Shown one piece after another: positions 35,670-44,510 of a DNA stretch of 64,000 bases. The DNA is from Cellulomonas alba. Lineage in GTDB: Bacteria; Actinomycetota; Actinomycetes; Actinomycetales; Cellulomonadaceae. Within the stretch, counting starts at the first letter, position 1, and each line of letters starts with the position of its first letter. Location of the stretch: positions 1-64,000 of the forward strand of contig NZ_JAUCGQ010000003.1 of the NCBI RefSeq assembly GCF_030362835.1. Reading direction: 5' to 3'. A program made the translations under genes and the position numbers. Below the pieces are notes generated by a model. The model had not been told where the DNA came from. It ran no database searches and was given only the letters and a program-made list of their open reading frames with translations.

Positions 35670-38372
35670 ATGACGACGACGCAGCTCTCTCCGACCGACT
35701 CCCCGTGGCACGCCGCCGCGGTCGAGTCCGTGCGTTCGAGGCTGGAGGTGGACCCGGCCGTCGGGCTGTCCGCCGCGCAGGTGGCCGAGCGGCGCGCGCG
35801 GTACGGGCCGAACGCACTCGCGGCGGAGAAGAAGGTGCCGGTCTGGCTGGCCTTCCTGCGCCAGTACCGCGACCTGATGCAGCTGGTCCTGCTCGGCGCG
35901 GCGCTCGTGAGCATCATCGCTCTGGGCGACGTGACGACGGGCGTGATCGTCATCCTCCTGACCGTGTTCAACGCGCTCATGGGCCTGCACCAGGAGGGCA
36001 AGGCGGCCGAGAGCGTCGCGGCGCTGCGGCAGATGCTCGTGCTCCGGGCCCGGGTCCGGCGCGACGGCCGGCAGCAGGAGATCGACGCCGAGGAGCTCGT
36101 GCCCGGCGACGTCGTCACCTTCGAGGCGGGCGACAAGGTGCCGGCCGACGGCAGGATCGTGCTCGCCGCGTCGCTCGAGATCGAGGAGTCCGGGCTCACC
36201 GGCGAGAGCGCACCGGTGCCGAAGGCGACCGACCCGGTGGCGGGCGACGACGTGCCCCTCGGCGACCGCATCGACATGGCGTACATGAACTCGCAGGTCA
36301 CGCGCGGGCGCGGCGAGATGATCGTCACCGACACGGGCATGACCACCGAGGTCGGCCGGATCTCGGGGATGCTCTCGGGGGTCGAGCAGGACAAGACGCC
36401 GCTCGCCCGCCAGCTCGACCGGATCACGGTGATCATCACGGTGATGGCCGCGTTCGCGCTCGTGCTCATCGTGGTGCTGGGACTGGCGCGCGGTCAGGAC
36501 TTCGACAGCCTCTTCGTGGTCGGCATCAGCCTCGCGATCGCGGCGATCCCGACCGGCCTGCCCGCGGTCGTCACGATGCTGCTCTCGATGGGCACGCGTG
36601 ACCTCGCGGCGAAGGGCGCGATCGTCAAGCGGCTGAAGTCGGTCGAGACGCTGGGCTCGACGTCGGCGATCTGCTCGGACAAGACCGGCACGCTGACGCT
36701 CAACCAGATGACCGCGCGCCACCTCGCGCTCGCCGGCCACCGGTTCTCCGTCGACGGTCAGGGGTACTCGACCCAGGGCCGTGTCCTCGCCGTCGGCGGC
36801 ACTCAGGAGGTGCGGCTCGAGCCGTTCGTGCTGCCCATGGCCCTCGCGAGCGACGCGGTGATCGAGGACGGTGCGTGCATCGGCGACCCGACCGAGGGCG
36901 CGCTCGTCGTGCTGGCCGAGAAGGCGGGCATCGACGTGCTCGAGACCCGGCGGACCTACCCGCGCGTGGCCGAGGTGCCGTTCGACGCGGCCTACAAGTT
37001 CATGGCGACCTTCCACGAGATGGACGGCGTCATCCGCTGCTACGTCAAGGGCGCGCCCGACGTGCTGCTCGCGCGCTCCACGACCGTGCTCGGGGCGGAC
37101 GGCACCGGCCAGCCGATCGACGCCGGCCGCGAGCTCGTCGAGGCGGAGAACGACCGGCTCGCCGCCGAGGGCATGCGCGTCCTCGCGGTCGCCCGGCGCG
37201 ACGTGCCACGCGAGGCGCTCGGCAGCGGCGACCTGCTCGAGCTGATCGCGGACCTCGAGCTGCTCGCGCTCGTCGGCATCGTCGACCCGCCGCGCCAGGA
37301 GGCCAAGGCGGCGATCGCGGAGTGCCGCGACGCCGGCATCCGCGTCCGCATGATCACGGGCGACCACGCCACGACCGCGGCGGCCATCGCGAAGCAGCTC
37401 GGCATCGAGGGCCGCGCGATCACCGGCGCCGAGTTCGCCGCGATGCCCGACGACGTGCTCGAGCGCGAGGTCGCCGGCATCGGCGTCGTGGCCCGCGTCG
37501 CGCCCGAGGACAAGGTGCGGCTCGTCGACGTGCTCAAGCGCCAGGGCAACGTCGTCGCGATGACGGGCGACGGCGTGAACGACGCGCCCGCGCTGACCCG
37601 CGCCGACATCGGCGTCGCCATGGGCATCACCGGCACCGAGGTCACCAAGGACGCCGCCGAGATGATCCTCACCGACGACAACTTCGCGACGATCGTCGCC
37701 GCCGTCGAGGGCGGCCGCGGGCTCTACGACAACCTGATGAAGTACGTGCGCTTCCAGATGGTCGTGCTCACCGGGTTCATCCTCACGTTCGTCGGCGCCG
37801 GCATCTTCACGATCGCGAACGGCACTCCCCTGTCGCCGCTGCAGATCCTCTGGATCAACTTCGCGATCGACGTCATGCTCGCGGTCGGCCTCGGGTTCGA
37901 CGCGGCGACGCCCGGACTCATGCGCCGCAAGCCGCGGCCGCCGGACCAGCCCGTCATCGGGCGGACGCTCGGCGTACGACTCGAGCTCGAGGGCCTCCTG
38001 ATCGCCGTCGCCTCGCTGCTGGTCGTCTGGTACGGGGAGCAGAACTACGACCTCGCGACCGCGACCACCATGGGGCTCACCGCGATGTCCCTCATGCACG
38101 TGGTCGCGGCGATGGAGTGGCGCGACGACCGGGCGACGATCTTCCAGCACTCGACGCTCGCCAACGGGCGGTTCATCGCGCTGATGATCGCCGTGATCGG
38201 TCTGACGTTCCTCGTGACGACGCTCGGCGGCCTGCAGCGGATCTTCGGCACCGTCGAGCTCGACGGCTCGCAGTGGCGGCTCTGCCTGCTGGTGACCGTG
38301 GGATACCTGGTGCTGGTCGAGCTCGTGAAGCTCGTGCTGCGCCGCCTCACGCCGGAGGCCGCGGCAGCCTGA
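35670..38372 (+). CDS. Cation-translocating P-type ATPase (type II-like) with unusual ion site
   Basis: A 900-residue P-type ATPase: N-terminal cation ATPase domain, TGES actuator loop (SGLTGESAPV), phosphorylated Asp337 in CSDKTGTLT, nucleotide-site KGAPDVLL, hinge TGDGVNDAPAL and ten membrane helices. The order follows Ca2+/Na+-type pumps, but helix M4 reads IPTGLP (293-298) where Ca2+ pumps have PEGLP, M5 lacks the Glu, and M6 reads NFAIDVML (Asn and Asp kept). Transported ion therefore uncertain. GGAAGGA precedes the ATG. A strong hairpin follows the gene. Confidence 0.92.
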   Translation: MTTTQLSPTDSPWHAAAVESVRSRLEVDPAVGLSAAQVAERRARYGPNALAAEKKVPVWLAFLRQYRDLMQLVLLGAALVSIIALGDVTTGVIVILLTVFNALMGLHQEGKAAESVAALRQMLVLRARVRRDGRQQEIDAEELVPGDVVTFEAGDKVPADGRIVLAASLEIEESGLTGESAPVPKATDPVAGDDVPLGDRIDMAYMNSQVTRGRGEMIVTDTGMTTEVGRISGMLSGVEQDKTPLARQLDRITVIITVMAAFALVLIVVLGLARGQDFDSLFVVGISLAIAAIPTGLPAVVTMLLSMGTRDLAAKGAIVKRLKSVETLGSTSAICSDKTGTLTLNQMTARHLALAGHRFSVDGQGYSTQGRVLAVGGTQEVRLEPFVLPMALASDAVIEDGACIGDPTEGALVVLAEKAGIDVLETRRTYPRVAEVPFDAAYKFMATFHEMDGVIRCYVKGAPDVLLARSTTVLGADGTGQPIDAGRELVEAENDRLAAEGMRVLAVARRDVPREALGSGDLLELIADLELLALVGIVDPPRQEAKAAIAECRDAGIRVRMITGDHATTAAAIAKQLGIEGRAITGAEFAAMPDDVLEREVAGIGVVARVAPEDKVRLVDVLKRQGNVVAMTGDGVNDAPALTRADIGVAMGITGTEVTKDAAEMILTDDNFATIVAAVEGGRGLYDNLMKYVRFQMVVLTGFILTFVGAGIFTIANGTPLSPLQILWINFAIDVMLAVGLGFDAATPGLMRRKPRPPDQPVIGRTLGVRLELEGLLIAVASLLVVWYGEQNYDLATATTMGLTAMSLMHVVAAMEWRDDRATIFQHSTLANGRFIALMIAVIGLTFLVTTLGGLQRIFGTVELDGSQWRLCLLVTVGYLVLVELVKLVLRRLTPEAAAA

Positions 38373-38387
38373 CCCGAGCCGCGGTCA

Positions 38388-38429
38388 CGCTGCCCGGGCG
38401 GTGGGACGCCCTCCGCCGCCCGGGCAGCG
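38388..38429 (+). terminator. Terminator after the P-type ATPase gene
   Basis: A perfect 14-bp stem, CGCTGCCCGGGCGG (38388-38401) with CCGCCCGGGCAGCG (38416-38429), closes a 14-base loop and is followed by TTCTG. It separates the ATPase from the downstream exporter. Confidence 0.85.
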
Positions 38430-38498
38430 TTCTGCTGTCCCGGTCCCGTACCCGCCCCGGGTGAGGTCGGTCCGCGGGCTGCATGCCACGGTGACGGG

Positions 38499-40088
38499 AT
38501 GTCGACGCCGAACGGACCAACGGGCTGGCAAGGCGACCGCCGGCTCGCGCTGCTGCTCGCCATGGCGATGTTCGTGCTGGTGGTGGACACGTCCCTGATG
38601 AACGTGTCGATCTCGGCGGTCGTGCGCGACCTCGGCACCACGGTGTCGGGCGTGCAGTCCGCCATCGCGCTCGAGGCGCTCGTATCGGCCGCGTTCATCC
38701 TGATCGGCAGCAAGATCGGCGACCTCTTCGGCCGCAAGCGCGCCTACCTGCTGGGCCTCTCCGCGTACGGGGTGGGCGCCGTGTCGATGACCCTCGCGCA
38801 GAGCCTCACGCCGATCATCGTGTTCTGGGCCGTGATCGGCGGGCTCGGCGCGTCGCTGCTGCTCCCCGCGATGCAGTCGCTGATCCACGGCAACTTCTCG
38901 GGCCCCGCGCAGCGCAAGGTGTACGCGCTCGTCGGCGCAGCGGCGTCGGTCGCCGCCGCCGTCGGCCCGCTGCTCGGCGGGTTCATCACCACCTACCTGT
39001 CGTGGCGTGTCGCGTTCGGCCTCGAGGCCGTCGTGATCGCGGTCGTCGTCTCGGGCGCGCGGCTCGTGCGCGACGTGCCCTACCAGGGCGACCGTTCCGT
39101 GGACCCGGTGGGTGCCGTGCTGTCGGTGCTCGGCATGGGCGGCATCGTGCTGGGCGTGCTCGCGTGGCAGGAGGGCGCCGAGTCCGTCGGGCTGCTCGTC
39201 CTCGTCGGCGCCGCGGCGCTCCTCGGGCTCGCGTGGTGGCTCGTCCGGCGGCAGCGTCGGGGCGCCGCGACCCTGCTCGACCCCGACCTGTTCCGGTCGC
39301 CGATGTTCCGCATCGGCGTCTCGCAGCAGCTCATGCAGCAGATCGCGCTCGGCGGCGCGATGATCGCGCTGCCGATCTTCCTGCAGATGGCGCTCGGCTA
39401 CGACGCGATGCTCGCGGGCCTCTCGCTCGCGCCGCTCTCGCTCAGCATGTTCGGCGCGGCACTGCTGGCCGGACGTCGAGCCGGCCGCCGCCGCCCGGCC
39501 GTGCTCGTGACCGCCGGGTTCGCGCTGCTCGTCGTCGGGGTCGCCGCGCTGCTGCCGATCGTGCCGCGCGCCGGGTCCGGGTGGGCACTCGCGGTGCCGC
39601 TCGTCGTCGCCGGCTGCGGGCTCGGCATCCTCGTCTCGCAGCTGAACAACTACACGCTCTCGCCGGTCTCGGAGGACCGCGTCAGCGAGGCAGCGGGAGT
39701 CAACTCCGCCGCGGGCTCGTTCGGCCTCTCGTTCGGCCTCGCGTTCGCGGGTGCCGTGATGCTCGCGAGCCTCTCCGTCGGGTTCGGCAACCAGGTCGAC
39801 GACAGCACCGTGCTCGACACCGGGCAGAAGCAGCACGTCACCGAGGTCCTCCGCACCGATGCCGAGGTGATGAGCGACGCGCAGCTCCAGACGATGCTCG
39901 CCGACGAGCCCGAGCCGGTGCAGGCCGAGCTGCTGCGCATCAACGACGACGTCCGCGCCCGCGCGCTCCAGATCGCGCTGCTCGTGCCGCTGCTCGCGGG
40001 GGCCGCGGGGCTGGTCAACGGCTTCCGGATGCGGCGCCTGCCCGACCCGGACCCGGACTCGGCCAAGGAAGGGCTCGCGCTCGGCTGA
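38499..40088 (+). CDS. MFS drug exporter, DHA2 (EmrB/QacA) type
   Basis: A 529-residue transporter with 13-14 predicted helices. Motif D1 FVLVVDTSLMNVSI in helix 1, motif A GSKIGDLFGRKRAYL after helix 2 and motif C region GAAASVAAAVGPLLGGFI in helix 5 define proton-antiport drug exporters. An extra-long loop near the C-terminus (VDDSTVLDTGQKQHVTEVLRT...) lies before the last helix and is acidic. Start MSTPNG at 38499 has GGGA upstream. Substrate unknown. The convergent LuxR regulator ends 54 bp away. Confidence 0.9.
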   Translation: MSTPNGPTGWQGDRRLALLLAMAMFVLVVDTSLMNVSISAVVRDLGTTVSGVQSAIALEALVSAAFILIGSKIGDLFGRKRAYLLGLSAYGVGAVSMTLAQSLTPIIVFWAVIGGLGASLLLPAMQSLIHGNFSGPAQRKVYALVGAAASVAAAVGPLLGGFITTYLSWRVAFGLEAVVIAVVVSGARLVRDVPYQGDRSVDPVGAVLSVLGMGGIVLGVLAWQEGAESVGLLVLVGAAALLGLAWWLVRRQRRGAATLLDPDLFRSPMFRIGVSQQLMQQIALGGAMIALPIFLQMALGYDAMLAGLSLAPLSLSMFGAALLAGRRAGRRRPAVLVTAGFALLVVGVAALLPIVPRAGSGWALAVPLVVAGCGLGILVSQLNNYTLSPVSEDRVSEAAGVNSAAGSFGLSFGLAFAGAVMLASLSVGFGNQVDDSTVLDTGQKQHVTEVLRTDAEVMSDAQLQTMLADEPEPVQAELLRINDDVRARALQIALLVPLLAGAAGLVNGFRMRRLPDPDPDSAKEGLALG

Positions 40089-40142
40089 CGCGCCCGGACG
40101 CGCGCGTGCGGGCCAGCAGTCGATCCGCTGGCCCGCGCGCGG

Positions 40143-42773
40143 TCAGTCCAGCAGCCCCAGCTCGCGGCCGCGCCGCACTGCCTCGCGCCGGCTCGCGACG
40201 CCCAGCTTGCGGTACAGCGCCTTCAGGTGGGCCTTGACGGTGTTGACGGAGACGTAGAAGTCGGCCGCGATCTCGGCGTTGCTCTCCATGGTGGGCAGCG
40301 CGCTCAGCATCGCGAGCTCGCGCTCGGTGAGCGGCTCGACCAGCGGGTCGGGCTCGGGTCCGGTGGGTCCCGACTGCAGCCGGGCCCGCACGGCCCGCGC
40401 CACCGGGTCGTGACGTGTCCCGACCAGGCGGGTGAGCCGCGCGTCGAGCGCCTCGTCGCGCGCCGCCACGAACGGACGGACCAGCCGGTCCGGCCCGGCG
40501 ACGTCCAGCGCCTGCGACAGCGTGTCGTCGACGCCGGGGCGCGAGAGGCGCGCGAGGGCGGACGCGTGGGCGAGGAGCGCCTCGACCCGGACGAGATCGG
40601 CGTGCCCGGCGCCGTGCCGCAGCACGTCTCGCGTGATCGGCAGCGCCGCCTCCGCGCGCCCCGCCGCGACGAGCAGCCGGGCGCGTGCGACCTGCGCGAC
40701 GGCCAGGTCGTCCGACGCCGGCCGGCCGCCGTGCCACGTGCGCGCCGTGCGGGTCAGCAGCTGCACCTCGGCGAGGGCCCGCACCACGAGGTCCCGCAGC
40801 AGCATCGGGGTGCCCCCGAGCGCGGTGGCGACCTCCTCGGCCGCGGTGAGCGCGAGCTCGGCGGCGTGCGCCCGCCCCCGGGAGACCGCGACGAACGTCT
40901 GCAGCAACCGCAGGGCGAGCACGGAGGACGGCTCCGCGCCACCGGCGTCGGCGGCCAGCCCCTGTGCCACCAGGCGGTCCGCCTCGTCGTCCTCGCCGCG
41001 GAGCAGCCCCGCCATGCCTGCCGCGGCGTACGCCATCCGCACCTGGAGCGACGCGGACCAGCCCCAGCGCTCGGCGTCCGCCAGGGTGTCGCGCGCGCTC
41101 GCGTCCGCGACGTCGATGTCGCCGGCCACGAGGTCGCCGAACGCGAGGTACGCGCGTGCGTTGAACAGTGCGAGCGACGGAGGCCCGTCGCACGAGGCGC
41201 GCACGAGGTCGCGCAGTGCCTCGCGCGCGACCGCGACGTCACCGACGAGCAGTCGCCCGACGTCCCGGTTGTTCAGCGCGATCACGAGGTAGGACTCGAA
41301 GGCGGGGAACCGCCAGGGCGCCCGCTCGAGCGCGTCGACGGCCTCCCGACCAGCCGCCTCGACGGCACCCACGTCCCCCGTGCCACGGGCGGCCATCGCG
41401 ACCAGCACGGCGAGCAGCGCCGACGCGGACGCACGCGGCGTCGTGCCCAGCAGCCGGCGCGCCGCGGCCAGGTGGACACGCGCCGCCTCGAAGCGGCCCG
41501 AGACGACGGCGTCCGCCGCCGCGCACAGCTCGAGCGTCCCGGTATGGGGCAGGTCCGCGTAGGGGATCGCACGGAGCGCCTCCGCGAGGCTCTCGCGGTC
41601 CGGCCCCAGCAGCCCACCGGCGGCGGAGTCGACGAACACCTCGCCGAACAGGTCCCAGTCGCCCGCGGTCGCCGCGTGCTCGAGCGCCTGCCGCGGCTCG
41701 CCGTTGTGCACCATCCAGCGCGCCGCGCTCCGGTGCGCCTCGCGGAACGCCTCGGGATCCTCGAGGCGCAGCTGCGCGCGCAGCATGTCACGGAGCAGCG
41801 GGTGGTAGCGGAACCAGCCGGCGCCGCCGGTCGCCGTCACGAAGTCGTTGGACACGAGCCCGGCGAACGCCGCCACCGAGACACCGCCCGGCACCAGCGC
41901 GTCGGCGAGGTCGGCGCAGACCGCACTCGTGACGCTCGTACGCAGCAGCAGCTCGCGCCGCTCGTGCTCCTGCCGCTCGAGCACCTCGGCGAGCAGGTAC
42001 TCCGACGCCGATGCCTGGGGGTCGACCGCGGGCTCGTGCGCCGCGGTGAGGCGCAACCGGACGCCCACCGGCCAGCCGCCGGTCTCCTCGACGAGCGCCC
42101 CGGCGTCTGCGGTGGTCATCGTCTGTCCCTCGGCGGCCGCGACCGCCATCACGTCGACGGGACGGAACGCGAGGTCCTCGGCAACGATCTCGGCGAGCTC
42201 GCCCTCGGCGCGCAGCCGGTGCAGCGGCAGGACCGGGTCGGCCCGTGTCGCGAGCACGAGGCGCAGCGGCCCGGGGAACCGGAGCAGGTCCGCGAGGCCG
42301 CTCAGCACGTCGTCGTCCGTCAGCAGGTGCGCGTCGTCGAGCACGAGCACGGTCGGGTCGGGGAGCGCCTCGATCGCGCTGTACAGCCGCCGCAGGAAGG
42401 CCGGGGTGACGCGCGTGGGCACCCGGAGGTCGCCGAGCGGGTGAGCCGCCGGCACCGCGCCGGACACCCGCATCGCGGTCAGCACGTGCTGCCAGAAGGC
42501 GCTCGCCCCGTCGTCCCGCGCCTCGAGCGTGAGCCAGGCGACGTCCTTGCGCCGTTGTGCCCACCGGGCGGCGGCCGTCGTCTTGCCCCAGCCGGGCCCC
42601 GCGGACACGAGCGTGAGGCGGTGCGCGACCGCCTCCTCGAACCTCGCGGTGAGCTCGCTGCGCAGGATGGTCCGGGGCACTCGAGGGATGCTCGCCCGCG
42701 CGCGCAGCATCCCTCGGCCGGCGGCTCGATCGGCCGTCGCGCGGACGTTCTCGGCGTCCATCTCCACCGACAT
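40143..42773 (-). CDS. MalT/LAL-type LuxR-family transcriptional regulator
   Basis: An 876-residue STAND-type regulator. Walker A GPGWGKTTAAARW near residue 60 and Walker B VLVLDDAHLL are followed by a winged-helix region and about 450 residues of Ala-rich helical TPR-like repeats. The C-terminus holds the LuxR HTH: LTERELAMLSALPTMESNAEIAADFYVSVNTVKAHLKALYRKLGV. Such proteins bind ATP and a small inducer, then oligomerise on DNA. ATG at 42773 was picked; a GTG three codons upstream is possible. It is divergent from the DUF6325-like gene, with a 13-bp inverted repeat between them. Confidence 0.92.
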   Translation of the reverse strand: MSVEMDAENVRATADRAAGRGMLRARASIPRVPRTILRSELTARFEEAVAHRLTLVSAGPGWGKTTAAARWAQRRKDVAWLTLEARDDGASAFWQHVLTAMRVSGAVPAAHPLGDLRVPTRVTPAFLRRLYSAIEALPDPTVLVLDDAHLLTDDDVLSGLADLLRFPGPLRLVLATRADPVLPLHRLRAEGELAEIVAEDLAFRPVDVMAVAAAEGQTMTTADAGALVEETGGWPVGVRLRLTAAHEPAVDPQASASEYLLAEVLERQEHERRELLLRTSVTSAVCADLADALVPGGVSVAAFAGLVSNDFVTATGGAGWFRYHPLLRDMLRAQLRLEDPEAFREAHRSAARWMVHNGEPRQALEHAATAGDWDLFGEVFVDSAAGGLLGPDRESLAEALRAIPYADLPHTGTLELCAAADAVVSGRFEAARVHLAAARRLLGTTPRASASALLAVLVAMAARGTGDVGAVEAAGREAVDALERAPWRFPAFESYLVIALNNRDVGRLLVGDVAVAREALRDLVRASCDGPPSLALFNARAYLAFGDLVAGDIDVADASARDTLADAERWGWSASLQVRMAYAAAGMAGLLRGEDDEADRLVAQGLAADAGGAEPSSVLALRLLQTFVAVSRGRAHAAELALTAAEEVATALGGTPMLLRDLVVRALAEVQLLTRTARTWHGGRPASDDLAVAQVARARLLVAAGRAEAALPITRDVLRHGAGHADLVRVEALLAHASALARLSRPGVDDTLSQALDVAGPDRLVRPFVAARDEALDARLTRLVGTRHDPVARAVRARLQSGPTGPEPDPLVEPLTERELAMLSALPTMESNAEIAADFYVSVNTVKAHLKALYRKLGVASRREAVRRGRELGLLD

Positions 42774-42797
42774 GGCTCGCACGCTAGCCCATCCTTT

Positions 42798-42810
42798 ACC
42801 CCGGAGGGGT
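42798..42810. promoter_or_regulatory. Inverted repeat ACCCC-GGA-GGGGT between divergent genes
   Basis: ACCCC (42798-42802) and GGGGT (42806-42810) flank GGA in the 101-bp gap between the LuxR regulator and the DUF6325-like gene; flanking CATC/GATG bases extend the symmetry loosely. Its place suggests an operator for the regulator, not tested. Confidence 0.4.
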
Positions 42811-42874
42811 GATGAGGAACCAACCCATACCGGGCGAAAGTCGATGACGACCGCGGGACGAGGGGAGCACGCCG

Positions 42875-43780
42875 ATGAGTTCGCTCAGGCTCGAGCTGAC
42901 GGTCGTCGGCAAGCCCCGTCCGGCCGCGATGCGCGAGCTGTCCGAGGTGGGGCTGCGGTCGAACGCGACGGTTCTCGAGGCGCACGTCCGCGACTCGGCC
43001 GCCCTCTACGGTGTGCTGCAGCGGCTCGCGTCGCTCGGCATCGAGCTCCTCGCGCTCCGCGTCTCCCCCGAGGACCGCGCGGACGTCGAGATCGTGGTGC
43101 GTGGTCCTGTCGGCCCGTTGCTGGAGCGCATGCTCGCGGACGTGGCGCACACCCACCCCGTCGCTTCGGCCGGCTTCGAGGTCGAGCAGCTCGAGCTCGC
43201 CGACGTGCTGAGCCGGCTCGAACGGCTGGCCGAACTACCCGAGCCGGGTGACGCCGCCGGCGTGGTCCCGGATGAGGCTGACGAACGAGCGACGGCCCAC
43301 CTCGGGCCGCCGCGTGACGCGCACGATGGGGAGGCCCAGATGGCACCGCAGCTCGAGGAGATGGGACCGATCGACTACCTCGTGGTCGAGTTCCCCGAGA
43401 ACCGGCTCAACGGCACGGCGTTCCCGCTGCTCGTCGACCTCGTCGAACGCGGGATCATCCGCGTGCTTGACCTGCGCTTCATCACCAAGGACAGCGACGA
43501 CCGCGTGCAGGGCGTCTCGATCCAGGATCTCGACGTCGACGGCGACTTCGACCTGACGATCTTCGAGGGCGCGTCGTCCGACCTGCTGGGCGACGACGAC
43601 CTTGCCGAGGCCGGGAACGCGCTGACGCCGGGCAGCGCGGCCGGGATCCTCGTGTACGAGAACGCGTGGGCCGCACCGTTCGCGACCGCGCTCCGCGAGG
43701 GCGGGGGTCAGCTCGTCGCGAGCGGGCGCATCCCCGTCCAGGCGATCCTCGCCGCACTCGACGCCACCGACGCAGCCTGA
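42875..43780 (+). CDS. DUF6325-like protein with extra N-terminal domain (or two in-frame genes)
   Basis: An open frame of 301 codons. The C-terminal 140 residues (MGPIDYLVVEFPENRLNG... then VLDLRFITKDSDDRVQG, and an Asp-rich middle) match the DUF6325 type often found before SHOCT genes in actinobacteria. The first ~115 residues form a separate alpha/beta domain (LRLELTVVGKPRP, SLGIELLALRVSPEDRADVEIVV), followed by a disordered acidic linker. A second ATG at 43340, with GGGGAGG five bases upstream, could start the DUF6325 part alone as a 146-residue protein. Function unknown. The next gene, a SHOCT protein, follows by 10 bp. Confidence 0.7.
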   Translation: MSSLRLELTVVGKPRPAAMRELSEVGLRSNATVLEAHVRDSAALYGVLQRLASLGIELLALRVSPEDRADVEIVVRGPVGPLLERMLADVAHTHPVASAGFEVEQLELADVLSRLERLAELPEPGDAAGVVPDEADERATAHLGPPRDAHDGEAQMAPQLEEMGPIDYLVVEFPENRLNGTAFPLLVDLVERGIIRVLDLRFITKDSDDRVQGVSIQDLDVDGDFDLTIFEGASSDLLGDDDLAEAGNALTPGSAAGILVYENAWAAPFATALREGGGQLVASGRIPVQAILAALDATDAA

Positions 43781-43790
43781 GGAGGTCATC

Positions 43791-44126
43791 ATGCCGGGAC
43801 TCATCCGCGGGGTCGCCCGCACCGCCGTGATCGCGGGGACCGCGTCCGCCGTGTCCGGTCGCGTCCAGCGCCGCCAGCAGGGCCGCTGGGCCGAGCAGGA
43901 CGCGCAGGCCGCGGCGCAGCAGAGCTACGCGCAGCCGCAGTACGCGCAGCCGCAGGCGCAGGCCTACGCCCAGCCGGTCTACGTGACTCCCGTCGCCGCC
44001 CCCGAGCCGGAACCGCTCGACATGGACACGAAGATCGCGCACCTCAAGCAGCTGGCCGAGCTGCGCGACGCGGGCGTCCTGTCGCCCGCCGAGTTCGAGG
44101 CGCAGAAGGCAGTGCTGCTCGGCTGA
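43791..44126 (+). CDS. SHOCT-domain small protein with Gln/Ala/Tyr-rich linker
   Basis: A 111-residue protein. The N-terminus LIRGVARTAVIAGTASAVSGRV is an amphipathic or short membrane-associating helix, followed by RRQQGRW. A low-complexity linker with repeats of YAQPQ/YAQP lies at about 43-62, and the C-terminal IAHLKQLAELRDAGVLSPAEFEAQKAVLL is a SHOCT motif. Occurs with DUF6325 proteins; role unknown. GAGGTC precedes the ATG. A perfect hairpin terminator follows. Confidence 0.85.
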   Translation: MPGLIRGVARTAVIAGTASAVSGRVQRRQQGRWAEQDAQAAAQQSYAQPQYAQPQAQAYAQPVYVTPVAAPEPEPLDMDTKIAHLKQLAELRDAGVLSPAEFEAQKAVLLG

Positions 44127-44172
44127 CGCGCGTCGGCCGCGGCTCGCAGCGCCGCACACGCCCTCGGAGAGA

Positions 44173-44210
44173 CGAACGGCCCGTCCGCCGCCGCGCGGAC
44201 GGGCCGTTCG
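44173..44210 (+). terminator. Terminator after the SHOCT gene
   Basis: CGAACGGCCCGTCCGC (44173-44188) pairs perfectly with GCGGACGGGCCGTTCG (44195-44210), a 16-bp stem with a 6-base loop, 46 bp past the SHOCT stop. It closes the DUF6325-SHOCT transcript. Confidence 0.85.
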
Positions 44211-44510
44211 CATGCCCGCTCGTGGAGCGGCGCTGGGCGGTTCGTGAACATCCTGCGTGGTCCCCGTAGCCGTGATGGACATCTGTCCAGATTTGCCGGG
44301 TTGCACCCATCTCCCTCGCCTACGGTGCTTCGGACGGGCTGGCGCGGACCTTCCGCGGGGGCTGCGGTGCCGAGGCGCACGCAACGAGACCCTCCCGTCC
44401 CCGTACGGCCGACAAGGTTCGACCGACGACCGCGACGCGCGGGCCAACAGCACACGAACGACCTCGACGAGGCCGTGCTGTGCCGTACGCGTCGCCCGGA
44501 GGACACGACC
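44211..44510 (+). other. Long leader/promoter region of the NlpC/P60 gene
   Basis: 300 bp without a credible gene. It holds TGGACA-TC-TGTCCA (44276-44289), a perfect inverted repeat with a 2-base spacer, and a TACGGT -10-like hexamer at 44321-44326 with a TTGCAC 14 bases upstream (short spacing). If that hexamer is used, the mRNA would have a leader of roughly 180 nt. I looked for the c-di-AMP (ydaO) riboswitch often placed before cell-wall hydrolases and could not recognise its conserved core. Confidence 0.5.
44276..44289. promoter_or_regulatory. Inverted repeat TGGACA-TC-TGTCCA, possible operator
   Basis: Perfect 6-bp arms with a 2-base spacer, about 45 bp upstream of the candidate -10 hexamer of the NlpC/P60 gene. 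The compact symmetric form resembles a dimeric regulator site. The regulator is unknown. Confidence 0.45.

Noticed and set aside
35319..38150. 943-codon minus-strand frame over the P-type ATPase
   Set aside because: Antisense shadow with biased composition and no domain.
40227..42812. 861-codon plus-strand frame opposite the LuxR regulator
   Set aside because: Antisense shadow; the minus-strand product has complete Walker and HTH motifs.
44211..44510. c-di-AMP (ydaO) riboswitch before the NlpC/P60 gene
   Set aside because: The conserved core and pseudoknot sequences could not be found by eye.
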